Source of the DNA: Onstottus_B arcticum
GTDB lineage: Bacteria; Acidobacteriota; Blastocatellia; UBA7656
Length of the DNA stretch: 64,000 nucleotides
Direction of reading: 5' to 3'
Assembly (NCBI GenBank): GCA_038040485.1
Contig: JBBPIE010000001.1
Coordinates: forward strand, 124,001-188,000
Shown here: positions 1 through 7,627 of the stretch, in pieces
Position numbering within the stretch: the stretch's first letter is position 1
Layout: every line of letters begins with the position of its first letter
Notes under the pieces: model-generated
What the model saw: the letters and a program-made list of their open reading frames with translations, nothing else
Told to the model about the DNA's origin: nothing
Database searches by the model: none
Made by a program: the position numbers and the translations under genes

Positions 1-950
1 AGATAGTAGTCGCGGTCTTCTTCGGGGATTTGGTCGGGCTGGCGGTTGTCGCCTTTGTGCTTTGGCACCCAGACGCGCCCGTCGTTCCGTAACGACTCCG
101 ACATTAGTGTCAGCTTCGACTGATGCTCGCCAGTCACCGGTATGCAAGTCGGATGAATCTGCGTGTAGCACGGGTTCGCGAACAACGCGCCTCGCTTGTA
201 AGCGCGATAGATCGCAGTGACGTTGCAGCCCTTCGCGTTGGTCGAAAGATAAAAGACATTGCCGTAGCCGCCTGTCGCAAGCACCACAGCATCGCCCGCG
301 TGCGATGAGATTTCTCCAGTCACCAGATCGCGAACGACGATTCCCTTCGCGTGTCCGTCGATCAAAGCCACATCGAGCATCTCGGTGCGCGGATACATTT
401 TCACGCCGCCCGCATGAATCTCCTTCGACAGAGCTTGATAAGCGCCGAGCAGGAGCTGCTGACCCGTTTGCCCGCGAGCGTAAAAAGTCCGCGAGACTTG
501 CGCGCCGCCAAACGACCTGTTCGCCAGATAACCCGAGTACTCGCGCGCGAACGGGACTCCCTGGGCTACGCACTGGTCGATGATGTTGACGCTGACTTCG
601 GCCAGCCGGTAGACGTTGCCTTCACGCGCGCGAAAGTCTCCGCCCTTGATCGTGTCGTAGAACAACCGGTAAACGCTGTCGCCGTCGTTGCGATAGTTCT
701 TGGCCGCGTTGATGCCGCCCTGCGCCGCGATCGAGTGCGCGCGCCGCGGACTGTCCTGAAAGCAGAAACACTTGACGTTATAGCCAAGCTCCGACAACGA
801 CGCCGCAGCCGAAGCGCCCGCCAATCCCGAGCCTACGACGATCACGTCGAACTTGCGTTTGTTAGCCGGGTTTATCAGCTTGGTGTCGCGGCGATGCTTG
901 CTCCACTTGTCGGCGAGCGGCCCGGCTGGAATCTTCGCTTCGAGTTTCAT
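1..950 (-). CDS. sdhA: Succinate dehydrogenase/fumarate reductase flavoprotein subunit, 3' end cut by window
   Basis: FAD-bearing catalytic subunit of complex II, which oxidises succinate to fumarate at the inner face of the cytoplasmic membrane. About 316 codons are visible; the C-terminal half lies beyond base 1. The N-terminus has a Rossmann FAD motif VGSGLAG (residues 39-45), followed by RRAHSIAAQGG with His72, the expected site of covalent FAD attachment. The R-rich N-terminal extension and the text around AQGGINAAKN fit the non-classical SdhA type that pairs with a single b558 cytochrome rather than the E. coli type. It lies 49 bp downstream of sdhC in the same direction, so the order is cytochrome then flavoprotein; the iron-sulfur gene is expected just outside the window. 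ATG at 950 is the only sensible start, and a weak AGGA lies about 14 nt upstream. Confidence 0.95.
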   Translation of the reverse strand, partial: MKLEAKIPAGPLADKWSKHRRDTKLINPANKRKFDVIVVGSGLAGASAAASLSELGYNVKCFCFQDSPRRAHSIAAQGGINAAKNYRNDGDSVYRLFYDTIKGGDFRAREGNVYRLAEVSVNIIDQCVAQGVPFAREYSGYLANRSFGGAQVSRTFYARGQTGQQLLLGAYQALSKEIHAGGVKMYPRTEMLDVALIDGHAKGIVVRDLVTGEISSHAGDAVVLATGGYGNVFYLSTNAKGCNVTAIYRAYKRGALFANPCYTQIHPTCIPVTGEHQSKLTLMSESLRNDGRVWVPKHKGDNRQPDQIPEEDRDYY

Positions 951-972
951 AGTCACTAGAAGTCCTGGGAGC

Positions 973-990
973 GCAGGCATCCCTGCCTGC
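973..990. repeat. Small palindrome between sdhC and sdhA
   Basis: GCAGGCA (973-979) and TGCCTGC (984-990) are perfect complements around a TCCC loop, forming a 7-bp stem hairpin in the 49-bp gap between the two sdh genes. There is no T-run on either side, so it is more likely an mRNA-stability or REP-like hairpin than a terminator. Confidence 0.5.
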
Positions 991-999
991 TGCTGATGA

Positions 1000-1671
1000 T
1001 TATTTCACCACCCCCGCCAGTATCGAGATGGGAATCGAACAGTTCCCGATGAAAACGATCAGCGCCGATACACGAGCAAACATTGTGACGGCCCGGAGAT
1101 TGGACTTGGACCTGATGCCCAGCGATTGGAACATACTCGAAAGCCCGTGGCTCAAGTGCAGACAGAGCAGTCCCATCGAGATCAGGTAGAACGCTGAGAT
1201 CCACGGGTTGCTAAACCCCAGCACGACCATCTTGTAAACATCGTGCTGCGAGTTGAGGTCTTCGAGCCGCATGAACTCGGGATTGGTGACTCCGAACGTG
1301 AAGTGCATCAGGTGATAGATGACGAACGCGAAGACGACCAGCCCGCTTACGAGAATCGTCCGCGAAGCAAAGCTTGCGATGGGTTTGCCTTCCTTGTAGC
1401 TTTCGGGGCGCGCCGTTCGGTTCTCGGCGGCCAGTTGAACAGCGGATGTGATGTGCAAGATTGCAAGCACCAGCAATTCCGCTCGTGCCGTCCAGAGCAA
1501 CACGGGCTTAGACTTGAGAAGCGCGCCATAAGCATTCATCGGCTCCGGCCCAAGATAGACTTGCAGGTTGCCGAGCATATGAACGATCACAAACAGGAAC
1601 AGCAGAAACCCGCTGATCGCCATAATGTATTTTTTGCCGAGTGAAGAACGGTAGACGCGCGAGAGGTTCAT
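1000..1671 (-). CDS. sdhC: Succinate dehydrogenase cytochrome b558 subunit
   Basis: Membrane anchor of complex II that carries haem b and passes electrons to quinone. The protein (223 aa from ATG 1671; a TTG lies one codon earlier) has five hydrophobic segments and histidines in membrane context typical of the b558 family: VIVHMLGNLQ, AILHITSAVQ, FVIYHLMHF and LHLSHGLSSMFQSLG. These are the usual axial ligand helices of single-subunit anchors. The length matches the family (about 200-230 aa), and no separate sdhD is expected. It is the first visible gene of a minus-strand operon leading into sdhA. Confidence 0.93.
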   Translation of the reverse strand: MNLSRVYRSSLGKKYIMAISGFLLFLFVIVHMLGNLQVYLGPEPMNAYGALLKSKPVLLWTARAELLVLAILHITSAVQLAAENRTARPESYKEGKPIASFASRTILVSGLVVFAFVIYHLMHFTFGVTNPEFMRLEDLNSQHDVYKMVVLGFSNPWISAFYLISMGLLCLHLSHGLSSMFQSLGIRSKSNLRAVTMFARVSALIVFIGNCSIPISILAGVVK

Positions 1672-1883
1672 CAAAACGATCCCTGAGCCGTGGACTCCAG
1701 TACATTCCAGCGTGTGGATTTGTTAGAAGTTGACAATAGCAAGCAGCCGCCGAGATGTAAAATTCAAAAGATTCACGTTGGTCATAGGAACAGCTTGAAG
1801 CAGGCAGCGCTCTCGCTCAACGAAAGAGTCATTGCGAAAGCTCGGGTTTGCCAATATCATTTCGCAAAAGGAGACGATGGACC

Positions 1884-2117
1884 GTGAGCAACCTGACCAC
1901 AACACCGAAGCGCTTCGCCCTGGACAAAGCCAAGATCAAACGGGCTCAAAAGCTGCTCGGAACGAAGACCGACTCAGAAACCATCGATCGTGCGCTGGAT
2001 GAGGTCATCTCCGAACGTAAGCGGAGCGCGCGCGCCTGGGCTGCAACAGAGCGCTTCATAAAGAGTGGGGTCGAGATCAAGGATGTTTTCGGACGGCTAA
2101 CCGACTCAAAGGTGTGA
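1884..2117 (+). CDS. Small antitoxin-like protein (VapB-type partner of a PIN toxin)
   Basis: A 77-residue charged helical protein. I place the start at GTG 1884, because AAAAGGAGA at 1866-1874 is well spaced for it; the longer frame from TTG 1848 lacks support. The text DSETIDRALDEVISERKRS resembles the N-terminal ribbon-helix-helix-like part of VapB antitoxins that neighbour PIN toxins, although I cannot assign a precise family. Its stop overlaps the GTG of a PIN fragment (GTGA, 2114-2117), the coupling expected of a toxin-antitoxin operon. The toxin downstream looks broken, so this may now be an orphan antitoxin. Confidence 0.6.
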   Translation: MSNLTTTPKRFALDKAKIKRAQKLLGTKTDSETIDRALDEVISERKRSARAWAATERFIKSGVEIKDVFGRLTDSKV

Positions 2118-2299
2118 CTGCCATGTCTGGCATCGTCTTCGATACGTCCGTTTACATCTCGGCTCTCAGACAAGGTGACGAAGCGATCCTGAGTTTGCGC
2201 CGCGCGGCTAGGGCGAGCGATCAAAAGACCCACCCTCTATGGCTCAGCGCAGTTGTTCTCCGGCTCTCCATTGTTGGCGTCAGCGAGGTGATGAGTTAG
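2114..2299 (+). pseudogene. Truncated PIN-domain toxin, N-terminal part only
   Basis: Reads IVFDTSVYISALRQGDEAIL, the first strand and first catalytic Asp of a VapC-type PIN ribonuclease, then about 25 more plausible residues (WLSAVVL) before the frame ends at 61 codons. PIN toxins are normally about 125-140 aa with three or four acidic active-site residues. Only the first is present, and I could not find the rest in another frame directly downstream. It is overlapped by the antitoxin-like gene upstream and followed within 50 bp by a second, differently truncated PIN remnant. A non-functional relic is the likely reading. Confidence 0.7.
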
Positions 2300-2345
2300 G
2301 ATTTCTTTGAGCTGATTGAAATGAAGAACCCAGGCCGACGGAGGT

Positions 2346-2705
2346 ATGCCGATGACTGTGACTATCACCGTTCCAGCCGACCTCTCCCGTTCAGGCCTCA
2401 AGAAGCGCTATACCGTTCTGACTGACGAACGAGCCGACCGGCTGATTGACATTCTTCTCTACAGAGGGAAGCTCTTTCGCCAAGTAAGACGTCACTACGA
2501 ATATCCGCGCGATCCACACGATGAGGCTTATTTGAATCTCGCGATAGAAGCTCATGCGGATTTCCTGGTGACTCGTGACAATGACCTGCTCGATCTGATG
2601 AAATGGGAGACGGAAGATGGTCGTGAATTTCAAAAGCGATTTCGCGGTTTGAAGATCGTTGATCCTATCGGTTTTCTTAAGGTGATCGAACAGCGGATAC
2701 CGTAG
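2346..2705 (+). pseudogene. Truncated PIN-domain toxin, C-terminal part only (COG1569-like)
   Basis: The body reads as the second half of a COG1569-type PIN toxin: SGLKKRYTVLTDE, then PRDPHDEAYLNLAIEAHADFLVTRDNDLLDL with the conserved D(P)hDE...L..A and TRDxDLLDL acidic sites, then a C-terminal VDPIGFLKV strand. The N-terminal strand with the first catalytic Asp (usually V-L-D-T-N) is missing and replaced by about 15 unrelated residues (MPMTVTITVPADL). At 119 aa it is about 20-25 residues short. It appears to be a decayed toxin of a different PIN subfamily from the fragment just upstream; no antitoxin for it is visible. Confidence 0.65.
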
Positions 2706-2804
2706 CCGCCATCAGCCTCTCATTTCAGACAAGTGGTCAGGAGGGTCCACTCCTATCCAGGATCGCTGCCTTACCTTGTCTTCCTGCCAGAACCACGGAG
2801 GATC

Positions 2805-3683
2805 ATGGAATCAAACCCTCGAGAACCATCATTCCAAGCGGCTCAACTTGATGACGTTATGAGGGAGGCTACGTTAGCCTTAATGGCAGTAGCTGATGGT
2901 CACTGGTTCGCCTCGGGGACAGCAACGATAATTGGGCCTAGATTGGCGGTCACCGCCAAACACGTGGTTGAGGACTATGAACAACGTTTTGGCAAATGCT
3001 CTGTGCTTGCGGCCAATGTCCTTGAAGGAGGTAAAGAGGGTGCTCTTTGGTCTGTGAGTAATTGCTACTCATCCCCCTTCACCGATATCGCTCTTTTGTT
3101 CTTGTCTCCTGTAAAAGGATCGGAAAAGGCTGAGAATTATGAATGGGCTGTATGCCCGATGATGAACTTAGAACCGCCTGAAGTGGGTTCGGGTGTCTGG
3201 GGATTTGGCTATCCTAATTCCGAGGTAAATCACCTAAGTTCAGAAAACGAGGAACAGCCTTCTCCTACCATGAAGATAAAATGGAGTGATCGGCCTAGCA
3301 TAACCACAGGCACAGTGATCGAAGTCTATTTCGTAAGCCGCGATATCAGTAAGATGCCTTTCCCAGGATTTCAGACCGACGCCAGATTTGACGGGGGCAT
3401 GAGCGGCGGACCAGTGTTTAACGAAAATGGAGAATTATGTGGAATCATAGGGTCCGGCTATGCGCCCTATGAACAAGGCGATAGATGGGCTTCATTTGTG
3501 TCTAGCCTATGGCCACTCATGGCACTACAACTGAAAGTACCTATCCCAGGCAATGAAGCAATAGACACTTATCTCCTGGCTGACTTAGCCAACGCCAAGT
3601 ACATTCGAACTCTGAATCTGAATAAGGTCACTATTGAACTTAATGGAGATGGCTCTGTAAACCGAGTTGGATTCAGGAAATGA
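2805..3683 (+). CDS. Trypsin-like serine protease with intact catalytic triad
   Basis: A 292-residue chymotrypsin-fold peptidase. The triad is visible as His53 in LAVTAKHVV, Asp in SPFTDIALLFL and Ser in DGGMSGGPVFN, each in the normal order and context of the S1 (Trypsin_2-like) fold. The start is ATG 2805, with GGAG at 2797-2800; the longer frame from GTG 2733 adds an implausible N-terminus. There is no signal peptide or PDZ domain, so unlike DegP it may act in the cytoplasm. Base composition is clearly lower in GC than the flanking genes, suggesting recent transfer. The neighbours are toxin relics, so this is an accessory island. The target is unknown; such stand-alone cytoplasmic trypsin-like genes are often found near defence islands, but nothing here proves that role. 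Confidence 0.8.
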   Translation: MESNPREPSFQAAQLDDVMREATLALMAVADGHWFASGTATIIGPRLAVTAKHVVEDYEQRFGKCSVLAANVLEGGKEGALWSVSNCYSSPFTDIALLFLSPVKGSEKAENYEWAVCPMMNLEPPEVGSGVWGFGYPNSEVNHLSSENEEQPSPTMKIKWSDRPSITTGTVIEVYFVSRDISKMPFPGFQTDARFDGGMSGGPVFNENGELCGIIGSGYAPYEQGDRWASFVSSLWPLMALQLKVPIPGNEAIDTYLLADLANAKYIRTLNLNKVTIELNGDGSVNRVGFRK

Positions 3684-3741
3684 ATCTGCTCGCTGCCACG
3701 AGGTCCCGCGCCGCCGACTGATCCTCTGCTAAAATAGGCCG

Positions 3742-4062
3742 GTGCCGGAGCTGCCTGACATAGTCGCTTACATCCAAGCGCTCGAACCCAGGATATTCAA
3801 CCAACCGATCCAAGGCATTCGTCTTTCAAGTCCTTTTCTGCTTCGTTCAGTCGTTCCACCCTTAAGCGAGGCTTCAGGAAAACAAGTCATCAATCTTCGC
3901 CGACTCGTAAAGCGCATCGTATTTGGGCTTGAAGACGATCTCTTCCTGATCATTCACTTGATGATCGCCGGGCGGTTTCACTGGAAGGAGAAACCGGCCA
4001 AGCCCAGTCGGCAGACGATTAGCTCCATAGGAGCGACCTGTCTGTGGCTTGTGCTCACGTAA
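3742..4062 (+). pseudogene. Truncated duplicate of the formamidopyrimidine-DNA glycosylase gene
   Basis: The first ~92 codons are a close copy of the N-terminus of the intact glycosylase at 4835 (MPELPDIVAY..., then LSEASGK, IVFGLEDDLF, HLMIAGRFHWKEKP). Similarity also covers about 20 bp upstream, including the TGCTA(A/G)AAT box and the GTG start. It stops at about 4018-4020, exactly where a palindromic element (4021-4108) begins, and the frame then runs 14 codons into that element. The H2TH motif and zinc finger are absent, so the product cannot be a working glycosylase. This is a partial tandem duplication or a disrupted older copy. Confidence 0.85.
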
Positions 4063-4108
4063 TGGTGTTGGTGCGCCAGGCGAAAACTTGGTCGCTCCTT
4101 ACGAAGCT
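4021..4108. repeat. MITE-like palindromic element at the break of the duplicated glycosylase
   Basis: The left arm AGCTCCATAGGAGCGACC (4021-4038) and right arm GGTCGCTCCTTACGAAGCT (4090-4108) are imperfect inverted repeats of about 18-19 bp around a 51-bp centre. The element starts at the exact point where homology with the intact glycosylase ends. There is no open frame inside. It is consistent with a small non-autonomous insertion or a REP-type palindrome, but only one copy was noticed in this window. Confidence 0.6.
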
Positions 4109-4114
4109 GCGCAT

Positions 4115-4717
4115 CTATGATTGTCTCTGGTCGGAATCTCTCAGTTGTCTCGTTGTGTGCTCAGTCACGCTGGAAGGTGAAGGCGTGAATTCAGAAGAAT
4201 CTCTTGGAGTCAGGGACATAGGTTGCGACTCGTTCTCAAAAGCGCCGGGCTTTGCTGGCGCCTGGCCGGAACTCCTTACGAACAACCCGTTGATCAGAAG
4301 TCCCAGGCCCACGACAAAGGGAATCACTCCAGCAATCCACAGGCGGCTGAGGATCGGCGCCGCGTTCGCGCCAATATTGCCGCCCATGATGATTCCCTCC
4401 ATCAAGACATACAAGAAGACGGCCAGACCCACGCCGACGCTAGCAGTGATTACCCCTGCCTTAATCTCTTTGTGGCTTTGCGTTGATCCGGGCGCAATCC
4501 CGCGCTGCCGCTCGAGTTCTTCTTTGCGTTTTTCACGCTCGCTCCCGGAGAGCATCATCTCCGCGACCCACGTCTTGCCCCAATCAAACTTCCCGCCCGT
4601 GTCATGGGTAGTCTCCCGAATCGCGACGGCCTGGCGCACAGCGAACAGATTCCCGCCGCATGACTTGCAGAATTTCACGTCGTCGCTTTGATTACTGCCG
4701 CATTGCGGACAAAACAT
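4115..4717 (-). CDS. Zinc-ribbon membrane protein of unknown function
   Basis: A 200-residue protein that opens with a zinc ribbon (MFCPQCGSNQ...KFCKSCGGNL, two CxxC pairs at residues 3-6 and 17-20). A charged linker follows (ERQRGIAP), then two hydrophobic segments at about 88-110 and 127-147, and a low-complexity polar tail. The architecture, an N-terminal zinc ribbon facing the cytoplasm with two membrane helices, is common for uncharacterised proteins. A GGAG sits 8 nt before ATG 4717. It lies between the broken and intact glycosylase copies on the opposite strand, so it may have arrived with the rearrangement. No function can be assigned. Confidence 0.75.
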   Translation of the reverse strand: MFCPQCGSNQSDDVKFCKSCGGNLFAVRQAVAIRETTHDTGGKFDWGKTWVAEMMLSGSEREKRKEELERQRGIAPGSTQSHKEIKAGVITASVGVGLAVFLYVLMEGIIMGGNIGANAAPILSRLWIAGVIPFVVGLGLLINGLFVRSSGQAPAKPGAFENESQPMSLTPRDSSEFTPSPSSVTEHTTRQLRDSDQRQS

Positions 4718-4822
4718 AAGTCACTCCGTTAGCAGGTTTCCCTCGCAGGTCTTTCGAAGGTACGAGGATTATAGACTCGATGTTCTTATTGTTGAATGCC
4801 GAGTCCTGTTCATTCTCTCTGC

Positions 4823-4837
4823 TAGAATACCGCGGTG
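4823..4837 (+). promoter_or_regulatory. Probable leaderless promoter of mutM
   Basis: TGC-TAGAAT (hexamer 4823-4828) is an extended -10 box, followed after exactly 6 nt by the GTG start at 4835. There is no Shine-Dalgarno sequence. Transcription would start at or next to the start codon. The broken copy keeps the same layout (TAAAAT 3730-3735, GTG 3742). Confidence 0.5.
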
Positions 4838-5734
4838 CCGGAACTGCCTGACATCGTCGCTTATCTCGAAGCCCTCGAACCCAGAATTCTCAACCAGCCA
4901 ATTTTTGACATTCGCCTCTCGAGTCCGTTTCTCCTTCGTTCGGTCGATCCACCCTTAAGCGAGGCTTCAGGAAAACGAGTCACCAATCTCCGACGGCTTG
5001 GAAAGCGGATCGTGTTTGGACTTGAAGACGATCTCTTCCTGGTCATTCACTTGATGATTGCTGGGAGGTTTCATTGGAAGGAAAAACCGGTGAAGCCCAA
5101 TCGCCAGACTCTGGCTACTTTTGTCTTTTCCACGGGAGCGTTGACTCTGACCGAAGCCGGCTCGAAGAAGCGCGCCTCGATGTACTTTGTCCGAGGAGAA
5201 TCGGCCTTAGCTGCACACGACCCCGGAGGTCTCGAAGTGCTCGAAGCTGATCTCGAAAGTTTCAAAGCTCGATTGACCGCCGAGAATCACACGCTCAAGC
5301 GCTCGCTGACTGATCCGCATTTCTTCAGTGGTATTGGCAACGCTTATTCAGACGAGATCCTGCACGCAGCGGGACTCTCACCGCTCAAGTTGACCCGGCG
5401 GCTTGATGATTCCGAAGCTCGCCGCCTGCATGAAGCGACGAAGGAGAAGCTGCGGTTTTGGATGGAGAAGCTGTGCCTGGAGGCGAAGCAGAACTTCCCC
5501 GAGAAGGTTACAGCTTTCAGACCGGAGATGTCCGTGCACGGCCGCTATGGAAAGCCTTGCCCGAAGTGCGGCACTGCGGTGCAGCGGATTGTGTATGCGG
5601 CGAACGAAGCGAACTACTGTCCGATTTGTCAGACTGGAGGGCGGCTTCTGGCAGATCGCGCCCTGTCGCAGCTCCTGAAAGAAGACTGGCCGCGCACACT
5701 CGAGGAACTGGAGCAGCGGCGTTCGGATAATTGA
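4835..5734 (+). CDS. mutM: Formamidopyrimidine-DNA glycosylase family protein (Fpg/Nei)
   Basis: Base-excision repair enzyme that removes oxidised purines and cleaves the abasic site by beta/delta elimination. The protein starts PELPDI after Met removal, giving the N-terminal proline nucleophile (P2) and E3. K57 in RLGKRIV matches the conserved lysine. The helix-two-turn-helix lies at about 165-182 (SGIGNAYSDEILHAAGLSP). A C-terminal zinc finger has Cys 242, 245, 262 and 265 (CPKC...CPIC). All catalytic and binding elements are intact in 299 aa, slightly longer than E. coli MutM (269 aa). The start is GTG 4835. A truncated paralogue sits 1.1 kb upstream on the same strand. Fpg and Nei subfamilies are hard to separate by eye, so substrate preference is open. 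Confidence 0.9.
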   Translation: MPELPDIVAYLEALEPRILNQPIFDIRLSSPFLLRSVDPPLSEASGKRVTNLRRLGKRIVFGLEDDLFLVIHLMIAGRFHWKEKPVKPNRQTLATFVFSTGALTLTEAGSKKRASMYFVRGESALAAHDPGGLEVLEADLESFKARLTAENHTLKRSLTDPHFFSGIGNAYSDEILHAAGLSPLKLTRRLDDSEARRLHEATKEKLRFWMEKLCLEAKQNFPEKVTAFRPEMSVHGRYGKPCPKCGTAVQRIVYAANEANYCPICQTGGRLLADRALSQLLKEDWPRTLEELEQRRSDN

Positions 5735-5754
5735 ACGGGATTGCTCGTTTCTGC

Positions 5755-5769
5755 TAATCTGATCCTATG
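5755..5769 (+). promoter_or_regulatory. Possible leaderless promoter of the AbrB/RelE operon
   Basis: TGC-TAATCT (hexamer 5755-5760) precedes ATG 5767 by exactly 6 nt, and no Shine-Dalgarno is present. The hexamer matches only the TAnnnT part of a -10 box, so support comes mainly from the same spacing seen at mutM, miaA and the PflX-like gene. Confidence 0.35.
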
Positions 5770-6093
5770 AGCACAAAGGCCGCCACAATAACCAAGGGCG
5801 CGGCAACTGCGATCAGCAGAATTGGCCGGCGACGACAGGTGGTCATTCCTGAAGAGATATGCGAAGCGCTAGGCTTACACGAGGGAGGCCTTGTTGAGAT
5901 CACCCGCGCTGGGAAGTCAGCCGTCATCAAGCCGATTCGTGAGGTTGATGCTGATGACACGCTGAACTTAAAAGAAGCCGCCTTAGTCAGGAGCGGCGAG
6001 CGCCAGATTGCAACGGGAGAATCGCTGACACTAGATGAACTTGAACGCAGCTTGGACCGTCAGGCTCGCAAGAGACGCCGCAAAACAGCTTGA
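5767..6093 (+). CDS. AbrB/SpoVT-family antitoxin
   Basis: A 108-residue DNA-binding antitoxin. Residues about 16-58 form a swapped-hairpin AbrB domain (ISRIGRRRQVVIPEEI, LGLHEGGLVEITRAG, SAVIKPI), as in MazE- and VapB-type antitoxins. The C-terminal half is charged and helical (LTLDELERSL), the part that normally wraps the toxin. Its last 59 nt overlap the RelE-like toxin gene in another frame, which is tight translational coupling. Autorepression of the operon promoter by the antitoxin/toxin complex is the family rule, and this is inferred here. Confidence 0.85.
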   Translation: MSTKAATITKGAATAISRIGRRRQVVIPEEICEALGLHEGGLVEITRAGKSAVIKPIREVDADDTLNLKEAALVRSGERQIATGESLTLDELERSLDRQARKRRRKTA

Positions 6094-6313
6094 GAGCCTC
6101 CCGACGGACCGCCAACACCGAATCAGAAAAGCCTTACGGGAAATGGCTGCTCAGCCTCTTCGCGGAGACGTCATACCGCTGAAGGGTAAACAATGGAAAG
6201 GGCGTTATCGTAAGCGCGTGGGTCAGTATCGGATCATTTTCACACTGGATCATTCCCGCAATGAAATCGAAGTTTCGGCAATTCTAATTCGGAGTGAAAA
6301 AACTTACGGTTAA
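6035..6313 (+). CDS. RelE/ParE-family toxin
   Basis: A 92-residue toxin of the RelE superfamily: TVRLARDAAKQLESLPTDR (first strand and helix), RDVIPLKGKQWKGRYRKRVGQYRIIF with the basic core strands, and a final strand IEVSAILIRSEKTYG. RelE members cleave mRNA in the ribosomal A site, while ParE members hit gyrase; the sequence alone does not decide between them, though GRYR.RVGQYRIIF is more RelE-like. It starts at ATG 6035 inside the antitoxin gene. Pairing with an AbrB-type rather than RelB-type antitoxin is a known mix-and-match. All core elements are intact, so this pair may be active. Confidence 0.85.
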   Translation: MNLNAAWTVRLARDAAKQLESLPTDRQHRIRKALREMAAQPLRGDVIPLKGKQWKGRYRKRVGQYRIIFTLDHSRNEIEVSAILIRSEKTYG

Positions 6314-6348
6314 AGCCTTATGGATTTGACGCGACACTTGCTTGCGCG

Positions 6349-7176
6349 TCATCGGTTGATGATCCGATAATAAGGCTCGGGCGCGATTCTCCATTCGCCT
6401 TTTACTCGCCGCAGTAGAAACACCATCTCGAACGGACCAAAGAGCCCGACCATCACCGTTTCATCTCCCGCAGCGCTCTTCTTAACAAGCCTGCCCGACA
6501 GCAACGGATAGACTTCGCCGGCTTCGGCTTCCACCAAAGGCATCTCGATCGCAAGCGAGGGCAGCACGTCAGAAGGCTCGGGCACTCGGGGCGCGCCTTC
6601 AAACACAATGTTAATGTCGGCGCCGGGAACAAGAAACTCGCTGACGGCGCCGCGATTCAGACGCAGCAGCTTCAGCAAGAAGGTCTTTATCAGCAACTCC
6701 CTCTCGTCCGGTCTTTCCTTCTCATCGCGCAGTGACATCTCTCGAAGCTTGAGCCACCAGCGCACGTCAACAAGCCAGCGGCCTTCCTTCTTAACGAGGC
6801 TTATCACAGTGAGGTTGCCTTCGAAGGCGGTCTGGTAGCGCGTCGTGGTGCCATCCGGATAAGCGCCGTCAGGTCCCGCCTCAACAATCTTTCCAAGTTG
6901 CCGAAACGGTTGAAGCTTTTTGAGCCGAAGCGATTTAGTTTCAGTCTCAATCTCCTCGAGTCTTTCTTTCGCAACAGCCTCGGTACTCAATAGCACGCTT
7001 GCGCCGGCGCGCGGGAAAACCAAATTGTTGAACTGAGCCATGTCGTGCCCGTAGGCCGCGCGCAGGAACGCCTTCGCGACAGCTTCCGGGTTATCGGATG
7101 TCGCCGAGGAGACGGGGAGCGCCAACGTTGATGTCAGGAATAGTACGGCGGCGAGATTAGTCATCAGTCGCGTCAT
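6349..7176 (-). CDS. Secreted protein of unknown function
   Basis: A 275-residue protein when started at ATG 7176, which places a classical signal peptide at the N-terminus (MTRLMTNLAAVLFLTSTLAL...SSA). The mature part is alpha/beta with a repeated motif of conserved aromatics (GRWLVDVRWWLKL; GEWRIAPEPYYRI at the very C-terminus) reminiscent of NTF2/SnoaL-like lipid or ligand pockets, but I do not recognise a family. ATG 7248 is an alternative start, only 4 nt after the stop of the upstream gene at 7253, so the two are probably cotranscribed. No catalytic motif was found. Confidence 0.65.
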   Translation of the reverse strand: MTRLMTNLAAVLFLTSTLALPVSSATSDNPEAVAKAFLRAAYGHDMAQFNNLVFPRAGASVLLSTEAVAKERLEEIETETKSLRLKKLQPFRQLGKIVEAGPDGAYPDGTTTRYQTAFEGNLTVISLVKKEGRWLVDVRWWLKLREMSLRDEKERPDERELLIKTFLLKLLRLNRGAVSEFLVPGADINIVFEGAPRVPEPSDVLPSLAIEMPLVEAEAGEVYPLLSGRLVKKSAAGDETVMVGLFGPFEMVFLLRRVKGEWRIAPEPYYRIINR

Positions 7177-7252
7177 CGAACCGCGGGGTAAGGGCTCCGC
7201 TACCGTCAGTCTCACTGGCTCGAGCCTGCGAACTGCGCGGCGCATCATCGAT

Positions 7253-7627
7253 TCATAGATTAAAGTCCGCTGTACCGCGAGCAAGCTTGCGCGCGAGCGC
7301 GACCCCGACGCCGATGATCCGCTCCGAAGCCTCAAGCGGCCGAAGACCATACGGAGTCTGGAGATAGCCGAGCGTCGAGAGGATACCCAGTCTGACGTGG
7401 CCCTCTTGTTCGATCATCACGATGTCGCCGTCCGCCCCCACGGAGCTTGCGGTGCACAAGACGATGTCGCCCTCCAGCAAGCCCCTTTCCGGCCACGAGT
7501 TCTTCACTATCAAGCACTCGTAGTCCGCCTCCGGAACGTCGAGCACCTGGACCAGCAAGTCATTGCCGGAAGCGTACACCTGCAATCGGCGATTCTCGTT
7601 CGGGTGGATGTTCTCGTCGTTTTCCAT
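7253..7627 (-). CDS. LexA/S24-peptidase-fold-like protein without obvious catalytic dyad
   Basis: A 124-residue protein whose second half follows the S24 (LexA C-terminal) pattern: NSWPERGLLEGDIVLCTASSVGADGDIVMI, then a strand with VRLGILS and a final IIGVGVALARKL. In LexA and UmuD the serine sits in GxSM before P.i..GD, and a lysine follows in the next strand. Here the equivalents read NSWP and GHVRLG, so the Ser is displaced and Lys is replaced by Arg. There is no helix-turn-helix. It may be a non-catalytic relative or only a similar beta-barrel. The start is ATG 7627, with AGGA about 14 nt upstream. It is followed after 4-77 nt by the secreted protein gene. Confidence 0.5.
   Translation of the reverse strand: MENDENIHPNENRRLQVYASGNDLLVQVLDVPEADYECLIVKNSWPERGLLEGDIVLCTASSVGADGDIVMIEQEGHVRLGILSTLGYLQTPYGLRPLEASERIIGVGVALARKLARGTADFNL

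Noticed and set aside
2114..2705. One PIN toxin gene split by a single frameshift
   Set aside because: The two fragments carry motifs of different PIN subfamilies and do not join into a normal-length protein.
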